Shown: one piece after another, positions 25,900 through 33,513 of the stretch | Layout: each line of letters opens with the position of its first letter | How positions within the stretch are numbered: the stretch's first letter is position 1 | From: Hyphomicrobiales bacterium | Lineage (GTDB): Bacteria; Pseudomonadota; Alphaproteobacteria; Rhizobiales; Rhizobiaceae | Direction of reading: 5' to 3' | Assembly (NCBI GenBank): GCA_900469955.1 | Contig: UBYX01000003.1 | Coordinates: forward strand, 310,001 to 374,000 | Length of the DNA: 64,000 nucleotides | Position numbers and translations under genes: made by a program | The notes under the pieces: model-generated | What the model saw: only the letters and a program-made list of their open reading frames with translations | Database searches by the model: none | What the model was told of the DNA's origin: nothing

Positions 25900-26937
25900 C
25901 TATTTCAACGAGGCTTCGATCTTGGCTTTGGCTTCGGGCGAAACCCAGGCGCTCCAGACAGCACCCTTGGTCTTCAGGAACTGGTTGGCGGCGGCAACCG
26001 CGTCAGCCTTCTGATCCACCATGTAAGCGAGGCTCGCATTCACCTCTTCCAGTGGGAAAGTCGCCTTTTCCAGGATTTGGATAATTTCAGGCGCCTCCTT
26101 GGCGAAGGTGCTGTTGACGCCGTAGGCCACTTCGACTGCCGGGAAGGCGCAGCCGGCTTCGCGCTTGCCGGTGGCGCTTGTCAGCTCCTTCCAGCAGGCT
26201 TCGTCGTAAGCGGGCTCCTCAAGCTGAACCAGCTTGAACTTGCCCATGACGGCCGTCGGGCTCCAATAGTAGAACAGCACCGGCTCGCCCTGCAGATACG
26301 CCGAACTGATGGCCGCATCGAGCGCGGTTCCCGTACCCGGGCGGAAGTTCACATAGGCATCCGTCAGCTTGTAGGCTTCGAGCTTGGCGGTGTTGACGCC
26401 TTCGCAAGTCCAGCCGGACGGGCAATTGAGGAAGCGACCCTTGGAAGGTTCTTCCGGATCCTTGAACAGCTCAACGATCTTCGGATCGGAAAGCTGCGAG
26501 ACGCTCTTCAGGTCGGGCGCCAGCGGCTTAACGCCCCGAGCCTGGTCTCCCTTAACGAGATATTCCGGCACGAACCAGCCTTCGGAAGCACCGACAAACG
26601 TCTTGCCGACCGAAGTGACCTGGCCCGCTGCGGCGGCATTATTCCAGACATCGGAACGGCCAATCCACTCCTCGGCAAAGATCTGCACATCATTGTTGGC
26701 AGTTGCCTGCTCCAGAGTGACCGAATTACCGGGAATAGAGTCCACCTTGCAGTCATAACCTTTGGACAGGATCGCCTTCATCACTTCAGTAATGAGGGCG
26801 CCGCTCTCCCAATCGATGCCGGCAAAGGTGACGGTCTTGCCGTCTGCGCAATAGGTAGCGGCGTTGGCACCGGTGATGGAGCCTCCGAGCATCATTCCGG
26901 CGGCAAGCAGTGTGTATTTCAGTTTGGCACTCAGCAT
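25900..26937 (-). CDS. hutX: Histidine/urocanate ABC transporter substrate-binding protein
   Basis: A 345-residue periplasmic protein of the ProX/OpuAC group. A Sec signal peptide occupies about residues 1-27 (hydrophobic LLAAGMMLGGSITG, cleavage after ANA). The mature part begins with VTFAGIDWESGALITEVM and contains several Trp and Tyr residues that form the aromatic box of this group. Four Cys in the mature chain (YDCKV, LNCPSGWTCEG, DEACWKE, AGCAF) suggest disulfides. AAAAGGGGA before the ATG is a good ribosome site. Position at the head of hutXWV supports histidine or urocanate as ligand. Confidence 0.92.
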   Translation of the reverse strand: MLSAKLKYTLLAAGMMLGGSITGANAATYCADGKTVTFAGIDWESGALITEVMKAILSKGYDCKVDSIPGNSVTLEQATANNDVQIFAEEWIGRSDVWNNAAAAGQVTSVGKTFVGASEGWFVPEYLVKGDQARGVKPLAPDLKSVSQLSDPKIVELFKDPEEPSKGRFLNCPSGWTCEGVNTAKLEAYKLTDAYVNFRPGTGTALDAAISSAYLQGEPVLFYYWSPTAVMGKFKLVQLEEPAYDEACWKELTSATGKREAGCAFPAVEVAYGVNSTFAKEAPEIIQILEKATFPLEEVNASLAYMVDQKADAVAAANQFLKTKGAVWSAWVSPEAKAKIEASLK

Positions 26938-26984
26938 GAAAATTCCCCTTTTTGTCTGCTCATGAATTGGTGCAAGTTGAAGGC

Positions 26985-28355
26985 CTAGGCCAGTTTTAGA
27001 AGAACCTCCCGGAACGCATTGTCGATTGCCTCCTCATTCCTGTGGCGACCCTCGCGGACGACCCATTGTCCTGCAGCCATCACGTCGCGAACCGCTTCGG
27101 CTCCTAGCGCAAACAGCCAACGGCCGAGAATCTGATCGCCGGAAGCCGCGCCGATGAACGGATTATTGCCGTTAAGGACCACAAGATCGGCTCTTGCTCC
27201 GACGCGGATACCGCTAGAGCGCATTCCTGCCGCCTGGCCGCCTCCGGCGAGCGCCGCATCGAACAGGGTCCTGCCGACGGACGCGCCCGGACCGCTGGCG
27301 AGCCGGTTGCGGCGACGATCGCGCAATCTCTGCCCATATTCCAAAAGACGCAGCTCTTCTGCGACCGTCGTCGCGACATGACTATCGGTGCCGATGCCAA
27401 AACGTCCGCCAAAGCCGGCGAAATCCGTTGCCGGAAAAATTCCGTCGCCCAGATTGGCTTCAGTTGCCGGACAAAGTCCGGTCACCGCTCCGGAGCGGGC
27501 AAGCCGCCTTGTCTCGTCCGCGGTCATATGCGTGGCATGAATGGCGCACCACCTGTCGTCGACCGGCATCTCGTCGAGCAGGAATTCCGCCGGTCGGCGT
27601 CCGCTCCAGGCGATGCAATCCTCGACCTCGCGCTGCTGCTCGGCGACATGGATATGGATGGGACCGCCGGTTTCTTCCGCAGCCAGAATAGTCCGCATTT
27701 CGTCCGGCGTCGCGGCCCGCAATGAATGGATTGCAAGACCCAGCGTTGCCCCCGCAACTTCGCAATCGGGCTTCAGCGCCTGCAAAAGTGCGAGAAACTG
27801 ATCGACATCATGGATAAAGGGGCGCTGCCCCTCACCTGGTTCAGTTCCGCCAAAACCCGCATGGGCATAAAAGACCGGCAGATGGGTAAGCCCTATGCCG
27901 GCGGCTTGCGCAGCATGCAGAATCCGGCGGGATGTTTCTTCCCCGCTTGCATAACGGCGACCACCCGCAGCATGATGGAGATAGTGGAATTCGATGACGT
28001 GGCCGAAGCCACCCTTGAGAAGTTCACTGTACAACTTGGTGGCAACAGCCTCAATGTCATCCGGGGACATCCTGCCGACAAGCCGGTACATCGCGTCACG
28101 CCACGTCCAGAAACTGTCGTCCGTCGTCCCGGCCAGCTCTGCAAGGCCCGCCATGGCACGCTGAAATGCATGGGAATGCAGATTTGCCAGGGCTGGGACG
28201 ACCGGACCGGCTGCTTCAACGAGGGATGACTCTATCACCGCATTGGGTTCGATCGCAGCAATTAGGCCTTCGCCGCTGATGGTCAAGACCACGTCCGACG
28301 CCCAACCTTCCGGAAGCAAAATCTGTCTGCACAGGAGAGTTTGAGATGTCGCCAT
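26985..28355 (-). CDS. hutF: Formiminoglutamate deiminase
   Basis: A 456-residue amidohydrolase converting N-formimino-L-glutamate to N-formylglutamate and ammonia, the fourth hut step. The metal site LANLHSHAFQRAMAG is near residue 58, followed by FHYLHHAAGGRRY near 122, AIHSLRA near 205, IHVAEQQREVEDC near 233, HATHMTADET near 268 and GTDSHVA near 322 with the metal-binding Asp. It is the first gene of the operon, preceded by the regulatory gap shared with hutC, and GAGGTCGG lies upstream of the ATG. Confidence 0.94.
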   Translation of the reverse strand: MATSQTLLCRQILLPEGWASDVVLTISGEGLIAAIEPNAVIESSLVEAAGPVVPALANLHSHAFQRAMAGLAELAGTTDDSFWTWRDAMYRLVGRMSPDDIEAVATKLYSELLKGGFGHVIEFHYLHHAAGGRRYASGEETSRRILHAAQAAGIGLTHLPVFYAHAGFGGTEPGEGQRPFIHDVDQFLALLQALKPDCEVAGATLGLAIHSLRAATPDEMRTILAAEETGGPIHIHVAEQQREVEDCIAWSGRRPAEFLLDEMPVDDRWCAIHATHMTADETRRLARSGAVTGLCPATEANLGDGIFPATDFAGFGGRFGIGTDSHVATTVAEELRLLEYGQRLRDRRRNRLASGPGASVGRTLFDAALAGGGQAAGMRSSGIRVGARADLVVLNGNNPFIGAASGDQILGRWLFALGAEAVRDVMAAGQWVVREGRHRNEEAIDNAFREVLLKLA

Positions 28356-28490
28356 TTACCGACCTCGACAAGTTGTATAGGGAACATGGCAGAGTTTTTA
28401 CGAGGGAGCAAGTGGGGTGCAAAAAGTTTGCGCTTTATTTTCGGTGCGTATTTTGTATGCACGTGACGGCATCACCGAGGAGGACCGAGC
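28356..28490. promoter_or_regulatory. hutF-hutC divergent control region with candidate HutC sites
   Basis: This 135-bp gap holds two copies of TTGTAT (28373-28378 and 28453-28458). The first is joined to a small palindrome ACAAGTTGT (28368-28376) within the hutF leader; the second is inside an imperfect 19-bp palindrome GTGCGTATTTTGTATGCAC (28444-28462) ahead of hutC. Binding of HutC to both would repress the operon and itself, as in other hut systems. GAGGAGGA before hutC is its ribosome site. Confidence 0.5.
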
Positions 28491-29225
28491 ATGATCGAGG
28501 GCGACCAGACCATCAAGGCTTCGGGTTCACGCGAGCTTCCGATTTATGAGCGGCTAAAGGCGGACATCAAGAAGCGGATCGAAACCGGCGAATGGCCCGC
28601 GCATCACCGCGTGCCTTCCGAAAATGAAATCGCCGAAACCCTGAATGTCAGCCGCATGACGGCCAACCGCGCCTTAAGAGAACTTGCCATGGAAGGCGTG
28701 ATTGTCAGGGTGCAGGGCCGTGGATCCTTCGTGGCGAACAAGAAGCGAAGCGCGCCGTTCATGGGTGTCCGCAATATCGCCGACGAAATTGCCGAGCGGG
28801 GTTCCACCCACAGGCCTCAGGTCATCCTCGCCCAGACCGAGGTCTGCGGGCACGATCTCGCCGAAGCCATGAAAATCGAGGTCGGCATGCCTGCCTTCCA
28901 TTCCGTCATCTTGCATCACGAAGATGATGTGCCGATCCAGCTGGAGGATCGCTTCGTCAACCCTGCGGTGGCCCCGGACTATCTGAGCCAGAATTTTCAG
29001 ATGACGACGCCCAATGCCTATCTGACGCTGATAGCGCCGATCTCCCACACCGAGCAATTCGTTGAGGCCGTGCTCCCGCAGCCATGGGAATGCAAGCACC
29101 TGGCGATCGCCCGTTCCGAGCCCTGTCTGCTGATCCGCCGGCGCACCTGGTCCGCTGACCGGATCGTCACATCCGTCCGTCTTCTCTATCCAGGCACCCG
29201 CTACCGTCTGGAGAGTTCTTCCTAG
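28491..29225 (+). CDS. hutC: GntR/HutC-family repressor of the hut operon
   Basis: A 244-residue transcription factor. The N-terminal winged helix carries the GntR pattern PIYERLKADIKKRIETGEW, then VPSENEIAETLNVSRMTANRAL near residue 43 (written here as two joined parts) and VRVQGRGSFVA; the C-terminal UTRA ligand domain starts near residue 90 and includes EDRFVNPAVAPDYL, typical of HutC. HutC proteins bind urocanate, which releases them from DNA. Divergent placement beside hutF supports the role. The neighbouring gap contains candidate operators. Confidence 0.93.
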   Translation: MIEGDQTIKASGSRELPIYERLKADIKKRIETGEWPAHHRVPSENEIAETLNVSRMTANRALRELAMEGVIVRVQGRGSFVANKKRSAPFMGVRNIADEIAERGSTHRPQVILAQTEVCGHDLAEAMKIEVGMPAFHSVILHHEDDVPIQLEDRFVNPAVAPDYLSQNFQMTTPNAYLTLIAPISHTEQFVEAVLPQPWECKHLAIARSEPCLLIRRRTWSADRIVTSVRLLYPGTRYRLESSS

Positions 29226-29294
29226 GCAGCTTTCCAAAGTGATATCTGGCGCAAGCGCAGCACCAGTCAGACGAGCCCTAGCTGGTCTAAAACA

Positions 29295-29594
29295 CTATTC
29301 GAACGTGATCCATGGCACACCCTGAACCAGCCGACCGCCATGCTCGCAGGCATCACCGAGGCGGGCGACGTTCTTACCATTGATCTTCGCGACTGACGAC
29401 CCGCCAGTAATGCCAGCAGTGGTCGGTACACCGGTGCAAAGGCACTTGTCGCTGACAGTCGCGATCGGCACACCCTCGACGCAGACAAAATTCTGGCCCG
29501 TCTTCACCACTGGCCCGCCCACATGCGGGCGCGGCCCCGGCTCGACCATGGGGCAGACATGCATGTGGCCCTTAAGCGTTACGAAACTACCCAT
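29295..29594 (-). CDS. PAAR-domain T6SS spike-tip protein
   Basis: A 99-residue PAAR protein that caps the VgrG trimer to sharpen the T6SS spike. It shows PHVGGPVVKTGQNFV near residue 24, ATVSDKCLC, and TAGITGGSSVAKINGKNVA followed by ARLGDACEHGG, with Cys and His placed to bind zinc. There is no C-terminal toxin extension, so effectors are delivered as separate cargo. AAGGAATAGGTC before the ATG supports the start. It is the last gene of the hcp-vgrG transcript, the same position as atu4352 in Agrobacterium tumefaciens. Confidence 0.92.
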   Translation of the reverse strand: MGSFVTLKGHMHVCPMVEPGPRPHVGGPVVKTGQNFVCVEGVPIATVSDKCLCTGVPTTAGITGGSSVAKINGKNVARLGDACEHGGRLVQGVPWITFE

Positions 29595-29621
29595 GACCTA
29601 TTCCTTCGAGAAACGCCGCTA

Positions 29622-30287
29622 CTAGCTGCCCAGATTGCGGAGAAATTTTCCTCCGCCTTCCTGCACCCGGTTGAGTTTGATTGGGCCGAGTTGGGCGAGG
29701 AAGGTAAAGTGTTCCAAGGCGCTCACCTTCTTCAATGTCTCGGGAGTACCGCTTCCGCCCATGGCCAGCGCAGGAAAGTAGCCCAAGACCTCTCCAACCC
29801 TCAAAAATCCATGCTTTTTGAGGGTTTTGGCGAGAACAGGTTTAGCGCTTTCGGGGTCCAGAAGATCGTAGAAACCCTGATCGAGATAAAGAATGGAGCT
29901 TACTATGGCGCCCATTCCTCGCTCCTTTGCCTTCTTGTTGAGTAGGCTGGTCGCCTCCAGGCGCGGCAGGTCGATTTCCATCGTCTCGTTCCAGTCCGCA
30001 TTCCAGACGAAGAGCCGCCCAATCGCTCCATAGCCATAGATGAAGGTCCGTTCAGGCTTGAAGTCCGCGTCGCCGGCAAAGATCAACCGGCTAAGCTCCG
30101 TCATTTCGATAGGATTGCAGAATTGAAACCGGCCTCTTTGCCAGACCCCAACGCCAGCCTCCTGCAGGAAATCGATGAACTCGGCAGGAAACACCTCCCG
30201 CAAAGATTTCAGGTCATCGGCGGCTACGGTCTTTACGTCAGTGAAATCGCCGTATTCGGAAACCAGATACTGAAAATCCTCGTGCAT
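29622..30287 (-). CDS. tdi: Tdi-like immunity protein (GAD-like / DUF1851)
   Basis: A 221-residue cytoplasmic protein. The N-terminal FPAEFIDFLQEAGVGVWQRG (about residues 30-49) followed by FQFCNPIEM matches the GAD-like domain, and the C-terminal part from about 140 the DUF1851 region, the pair found in Agrobacterium Tdi1. It should bind and neutralise the DNase encoded just upstream, protecting the producing cell. The ATG at 30287 lies 8 nt after the toxin stop; an in-frame ATG at 30314 overlaps it. Assignment comes from domain pattern plus gene order. Confidence 0.82.
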   Translation of the reverse strand: MHEDFQYLVSEYGDFTDVKTVAADDLKSLREVFPAEFIDFLQEAGVGVWQRGRFQFCNPIEMTELSRLIFAGDADFKPERTFIYGYGAIGRLFVWNADWNETMEIDLPRLEATSLLNKKAKERGMGAIVSSILYLDQGFYDLLDPESAKPVLAKTLKKHGFLRVGEVLGYFPALAMGGSGTPETLKKVSALEHFTFLAQLGPIKLNRVQEGGGKFLRNLGS

Positions 30288-30295
30288 ATCTTTGT

Positions 30296-30928
30296 TCAGA
30301 CTCCCGGTTTGCATCGCTGCAGCTTTATGTTCATTTTGTCCGCGCCATCTTCTTTGGCATCCTTGGCCATGTCCAGCAACTCTTGGCGGCGGGCCGGCCA
30401 ATTGCCTCCGATGGAACGGTTTTCGCTCTTCGGGCCGACACCGGACATCGAGCCATCACCGCCGCCACCCCAGTCGAGCGTATGAAGCGCATCTAAGCCT
30501 TTCATCATACGACCGACCTCGGACTTAACCGCGGACCTTCTCTCTGCCGCTCCCATCCCGCCTTTTTCTAGCTCGGCATCAAGCATTGAACTGAGCTCGC
30601 GCTCAGCCCTCAATCGTTCCGATGCTCGCGCGGCACCGTCACTAGGACGTCCTTTGAAGTTCTTGAGTGCGGTCTCCAATTCATCCGGCGTCAGATTATT
30701 GAGGGCTGCCTCCTGCATTTCAAGCTGACGATCGAACTCCTCATCGTTACCCTTCTTGCCTTTTTTGAAGCACTTCACTCGTTGTTTGCAGTTGCGGCAA
30801 ATTTTGCCGCCTTTTTTCGCGAGCCGTTTCAGAGTCTGCTTTGATTGCCTCTTCAGATACTGCTGAAGAACTTTCTTTGCAGCCAACCGCAAGAGTATGC
30901 CACCAACGATAACTATAGGAGCCGCCAT
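30296..30928 (-). CDS. tde: Tde-like T6SS DNase effector (Ntox15, HxxD)
   Basis: A 210-residue toxin. The C-terminal half resembles Ntox15 (Toxin_43): CRNCKQRVKCFKKGKKG near residue 45, then DALHTLDWGGGGDG with the catalytic His-x-x-Asp at 149-152, and NRSIGGNWPARRQELLD near 172. Ntox15 effectors of Agrobacterium (Tde1, Tde2) are DNases that need a Tap adaptor for loading on VgrG. The N-terminus MAAPIVIVGGILLRL is hydrophobic with a Gly pair and resembles that of the second effector in this locus. It follows its adaptor gene by 6 nt and precedes the immunity gene by 8 nt. Confidence 0.85.
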   Translation of the reverse strand: MAAPIVIVGGILLRLAAKKVLQQYLKRQSKQTLKRLAKKGGKICRNCKQRVKCFKKGKKGNDEEFDRQLEMQEAALNNLTPDELETALKNFKGRPSDGAARASERLRAERELSSMLDAELEKGGMGAAERRSAVKSEVGRMMKGLDALHTLDWGGGGDGSMSGVGPKSENRSIGGNWPARRQELLDMAKDAKEDGADKMNIKLQRCKPGV

Positions 30929-30934
30929 CGAGGA

Positions 30935-31894
30935 TCACCTACCTCCGTCGGTTGCGGCCGCGCTTTCCATCGCATTGCGAAGGCGCTGCGCCGGCGTGAG
31001 TTTCAAATCGCGGCTGTCGCCGCCAGCTCCTGACTTGACATAGTTGACGAGCTTGCGATCAAGCGCCACCTCGCCTCGACTGGCGACGTAGAGAAAGGCC
31101 CAATCGCCCAAGTCCTCGTCCGTATGCAGACCCAGCTTGTTACCGGATACCCGCGCCTTGCCGACTTGCCTATGGAGCTCCGCATCGTCGATATCGTCGA
31201 CGACTTCCGGCGCAGTCTCACGCAGATATTCCGCGATGGATCTCGCGCTTTTGTTACGGATCGCCTCCTCCAGACGATCGATCTGCTCATTCGTCAGCCT
31301 CAAGGGTCCGGTCGGAGGTCGGGGCAGGCCACCGGAACGCATGGCGCGCTTGAGGCCCCGCTCCTCCGTGGTATTGAACAGGATGACCGGAGCTGGACCG
31401 AAGAAGCGGGCTAATTGCTCAGGCGTCAGGACCGGCAACAGATCGCTGAGAACGGTCGGATCCCAATGTCTGAACAGAACCCGCTCATATTTCACCGACT
31501 TGCCATAGGCTCCGTCGTTGCCCGGGGCATTCTGGTCTGGAATGAGAATCTCATTGATGGTCCGCAGATGCCGCCATAACACCTCTTCACCGTCGGGGCA
31601 GGACCAAAAAACGGCACATGGCATTTCGAGTGCAAGCCCCTCGACGTGCTCTCGTGCGGCACGCTCCCTGACGTTCACGAACCAAGGCCCGTCGCGGCGC
31701 ATCTCTCGATCGCCGCCCTCGCGAAACAGCGAACGGCACGGCACACCAACTTCGTTGAAATCATCTTCGAGGTTTTCGAAACATCCACCGTCAAGCACGG
31801 AAAAAATCGGCTGTGGCAGCCTGTCGAGGCTGGCACTGAGACGGCGCGCGCCAGTGTCTGAATCCGAAGTATCGGACTGGGATCTGTCCTGCAT
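30935..31894 (-). CDS. DUF4123 effector adaptor (Tap/TEC), module 1
   Basis: A 319-residue adaptor of the DUF4123 family, needed to load the neighbouring Tde-like DNase onto VgrG. The domain covers about residues 20-145, with PIFSVLDGGCFE, MRRDGPWFVN, AVFWSCPDGEEVLWRHLRTI and YERVLFRHWDPTVL. The C-terminal half (EEAIRNKSARSIAEYLRE...) is helical. GGAGG lies 6 nt before the ATG at 31894, which is preferred over in-frame ATGs at 31906 and 31918. It is a clear paralog of the adaptor at 33513-34451 (same motifs, same length), so the module has been duplicated. Confidence 0.88.
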   Translation of the reverse strand: MQDRSQSDTSDSDTGARRLSASLDRLPQPIFSVLDGGCFENLEDDFNEVGVPCRSLFREGGDREMRRDGPWFVNVRERAAREHVEGLALEMPCAVFWSCPDGEEVLWRHLRTINEILIPDQNAPGNDGAYGKSVKYERVLFRHWDPTVLSDLLPVLTPEQLARFFGPAPVILFNTTEERGLKRAMRSGGLPRPPTGPLRLTNEQIDRLEEAIRNKSARSIAEYLRETAPEVVDDIDDAELHRQVGKARVSGNKLGLHTDEDLGDWAFLYVASRGEVALDRKLVNYVKSGAGGDSRDLKLTPAQRLRNAMESAAATDGGR

Positions 31895-32026
31895 GTAAAC
31901 CTCCATCCTTTGCCCCATAAGTCATGCCCGTCACAGCCGCGTCGCCCTCGATGGCTCCAAAGCTTCCTTACGAATTTTGCAGAAAGGCATATCCCTTGCC
32001 TCACATTTCTCTCAAAGTTGGTTTGC

Positions 32027-32422
32027 TCATGTTTCCGCAAGGCGCCGCCGGCGCTCGCTCAGGAATATGTCGGTAGGAGAGAGCGGATCGCGATCGCCCT
32101 TCGCGCCGATCGACAACAACCGGCTGCCATCGGTTATTTCGGCCCCCTCGAGATGATCAATGAAAATCTCCTCGTCTCCTTCAATGGCATTGAAGGAGAC
32201 TGTAAATTTTACGCCCGACCACTTTTGGATGTAAGGAGCGACAATATCACTCAGGATACGCAGGGCCTCAGGGGCCTGCGTCGGTTGGTCGAGCAAGACC
32301 CAAAGGCATGCCTCGCCAAACTGCAGCTGCAATTCGCCTAGAACCATTTCCCAGGCCCTGCCGTCTTGCTCCCCGGCCTGTCGCAGGATTTCCTGCATGT
32401 CGTTGGCGATTTCTTCTTCCAC
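32027..32422 (-). CDS. Candidate immunity protein, second copy
   Basis: A 131-residue soluble protein with no signal peptide. It is paralogous to the next gene upstream (32527-32925): both share a W..VL....Q core, FWVL/LWVL near residue 38, a proline-spaced helix, and TVSF followed by (E/H)GD-E near residue 80. GTG at 32422, preceded by GAGAGG, aligns its N-terminus with the paralog; a TTG at 32437 and an ATG at 32398 are alternatives. Lying behind an effector candidate, the pair are probably immunity proteins against it. It could also be an orphan antidote to a related toxin of competitors. No known family recognised. Confidence 0.6.
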   Translation of the reverse strand: MEEEIANDMQEILRQAGEQDGRAWEMVLGELQLQFGEACLWVLLDQPTQAPEALRILSDIVAPYIQKWSGVKFTVSFNAIEGDEEIFIDHLEGAEITDGSRLLSIGAKGDRDPLSPTDIFLSERRRRLAET

Positions 32423-32526
32423 GGCCGCCTCTCTCAATAGATCGTGTCGCGGGGTTTACCCGCGTGGGTCTCACGGGGACCGGGCGCCTTTGGTTGCGAA
32501 TGGGCCCTCTGCCTCGCATGTCATCT

Positions 32527-32925
32527 TTAACTATCCTTTCTCAATGCCCAATGATCATGGGGATAGGCGACGTCGAATACCGACTCTACGCGTGGATTCT
32601 CAAAGGGTTCTTCATATAAATCGTCAACCGCATTGCTTGAAAAAAACTCCTCCCCCTTGAACATCCCATGGCTATATTCTTTATCTCCATGGTATGACAC
32701 AAATGATACCGTAACGTCAGATTGAGATCCCTCCTGTAACGGCCTAAGTTTTTCTTGAAGAAAACTAATTGCGTTGGGGATTTGCTCTCTGCCCTCAACA
32801 AGTACCCAGAATGGTATCTCTTGATACTGATGATGGTCTTGAGCTAGGATCCGTATCCACTTGTCTCCATCGCTCTTCTGAAGTTCATGTAAAACCTGTT
32901 CTAGTTTCGGCTTTGTCTCAGCCAT
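32527..32925 (-). CDS. Candidate immunity protein, first copy
   Basis: A 132-residue acidic protein (MAETKPKLEQVLHELQ...) starting 9 nt after the effector candidate stop, with AGGAAAA before the ATG. It has Trp near residue 23, FWVLVEG near 40 and VTVSFVSYHGDKE near 72, shared with its neighbour at 32027-32422. Its base composition is visibly richer in A and T than the surrounding genes, which suggests recent acquisition. Small acidic, cytoplasmic and directly behind a toxin-like gene is the usual profile of a T6SS immunity protein acting on a cytoplasmic toxin. No family can be named. Confidence 0.65.
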   Translation of the reverse strand: MAETKPKLEQVLHELQKSDGDKWIRILAQDHHQYQEIPFWVLVEGREQIPNAISFLQEKLRPLQEGSQSDVTVSFVSYHGDKEYSHGMFKGEEFFSSNAVDDLYEEPFENPRVESVFDVAYPHDHWALRKDS

Positions 32926-32934
32926 TGTTTTTTC

Positions 32935-33513
32935 CTATTGATAGTGGAATGGCTTGGTTGGGGGATCTAAGCCTTCCTGTGTCTCTGCGCCTGCAGGAAG
33001 CGAGCCACAACCACGCCGATTGAACTTGTTAATCCTATCTCGCAGATACTGCTGCTTTTGGCGGATTTGATCGTGGTGACCTTTCCAGTTTCCCAGACTT
33101 TCCCCAGGTTTGTTGGGATGTGGAACCGTGGCATTGGGATCCATTTGAAATAGATCGTACATCCCTAGGCCCCCGAGGCCTGTGGGGCTGTCTGCCAACA
33201 TGTCGCCACGACGTTTCGTCAATTCGGTAACGGTCCGCTGAATTTGTTCCCTTAGGGCCGCGCATTCCGGATCCTCTTGTGGACAATCGCCGGTGGCGCA
33301 GGTGTCAGCGATAGCGCCGCTTTGAAGTTGGGAACCGGCCTGGCTGTTGGCTCCGGAAATACTGTTCGCCATGTGATTGACGACCTGCTCGGTCGCCTGC
33401 TTTCCGCCAGCGCCATACCACCAGGTGCCAACGATGGCGGTAGCACCGGCCGCAGCCCAGAGTGTGCCCTCATAGATCGCGATACCGCCGATGATAACCA
33501 AGGGCGCAGGCAT
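32935..33513 (-). CDS. Unrecognised T6SS effector candidate, module 2
   Basis: A 192-residue protein directly behind a DUF4123 adaptor, the position of vgrG cargo toxins. N-terminus MPAPLVIIGGIAIYEG continues as a Gly/Ala-rich hydrophobic stretch to about residue 38, like a glycine-zipper translocation segment. The C-terminal half carries four Cys (72, 77, 84, 169), a Lys-Arg-Arg near 100, and a compact block W143..HH146-147....KQ153-154..LR...I..FN..GCG, whose spacing looks like a catalytic or zinc-binding toxin core. It matches no family I can name. ATG 33513 shares one base with the adaptor's stop (TGATG). Two candidate immunity genes follow. Confidence 0.72.
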   Translation of the reverse strand: MPAPLVIIGGIAIYEGTLWAAAGATAIVGTWWYGAGGKQATEQVVNHMANSISGANSQAGSQLQSGAIADTCATGDCPQEDPECAALREQIQRTVTELTKRRGDMLADSPTGLGGLGMYDLFQMDPNATVPHPNKPGESLGNWKGHHDQIRQKQQYLRDRINKFNRRGCGSLPAGAETQEGLDPPTKPFHYQ

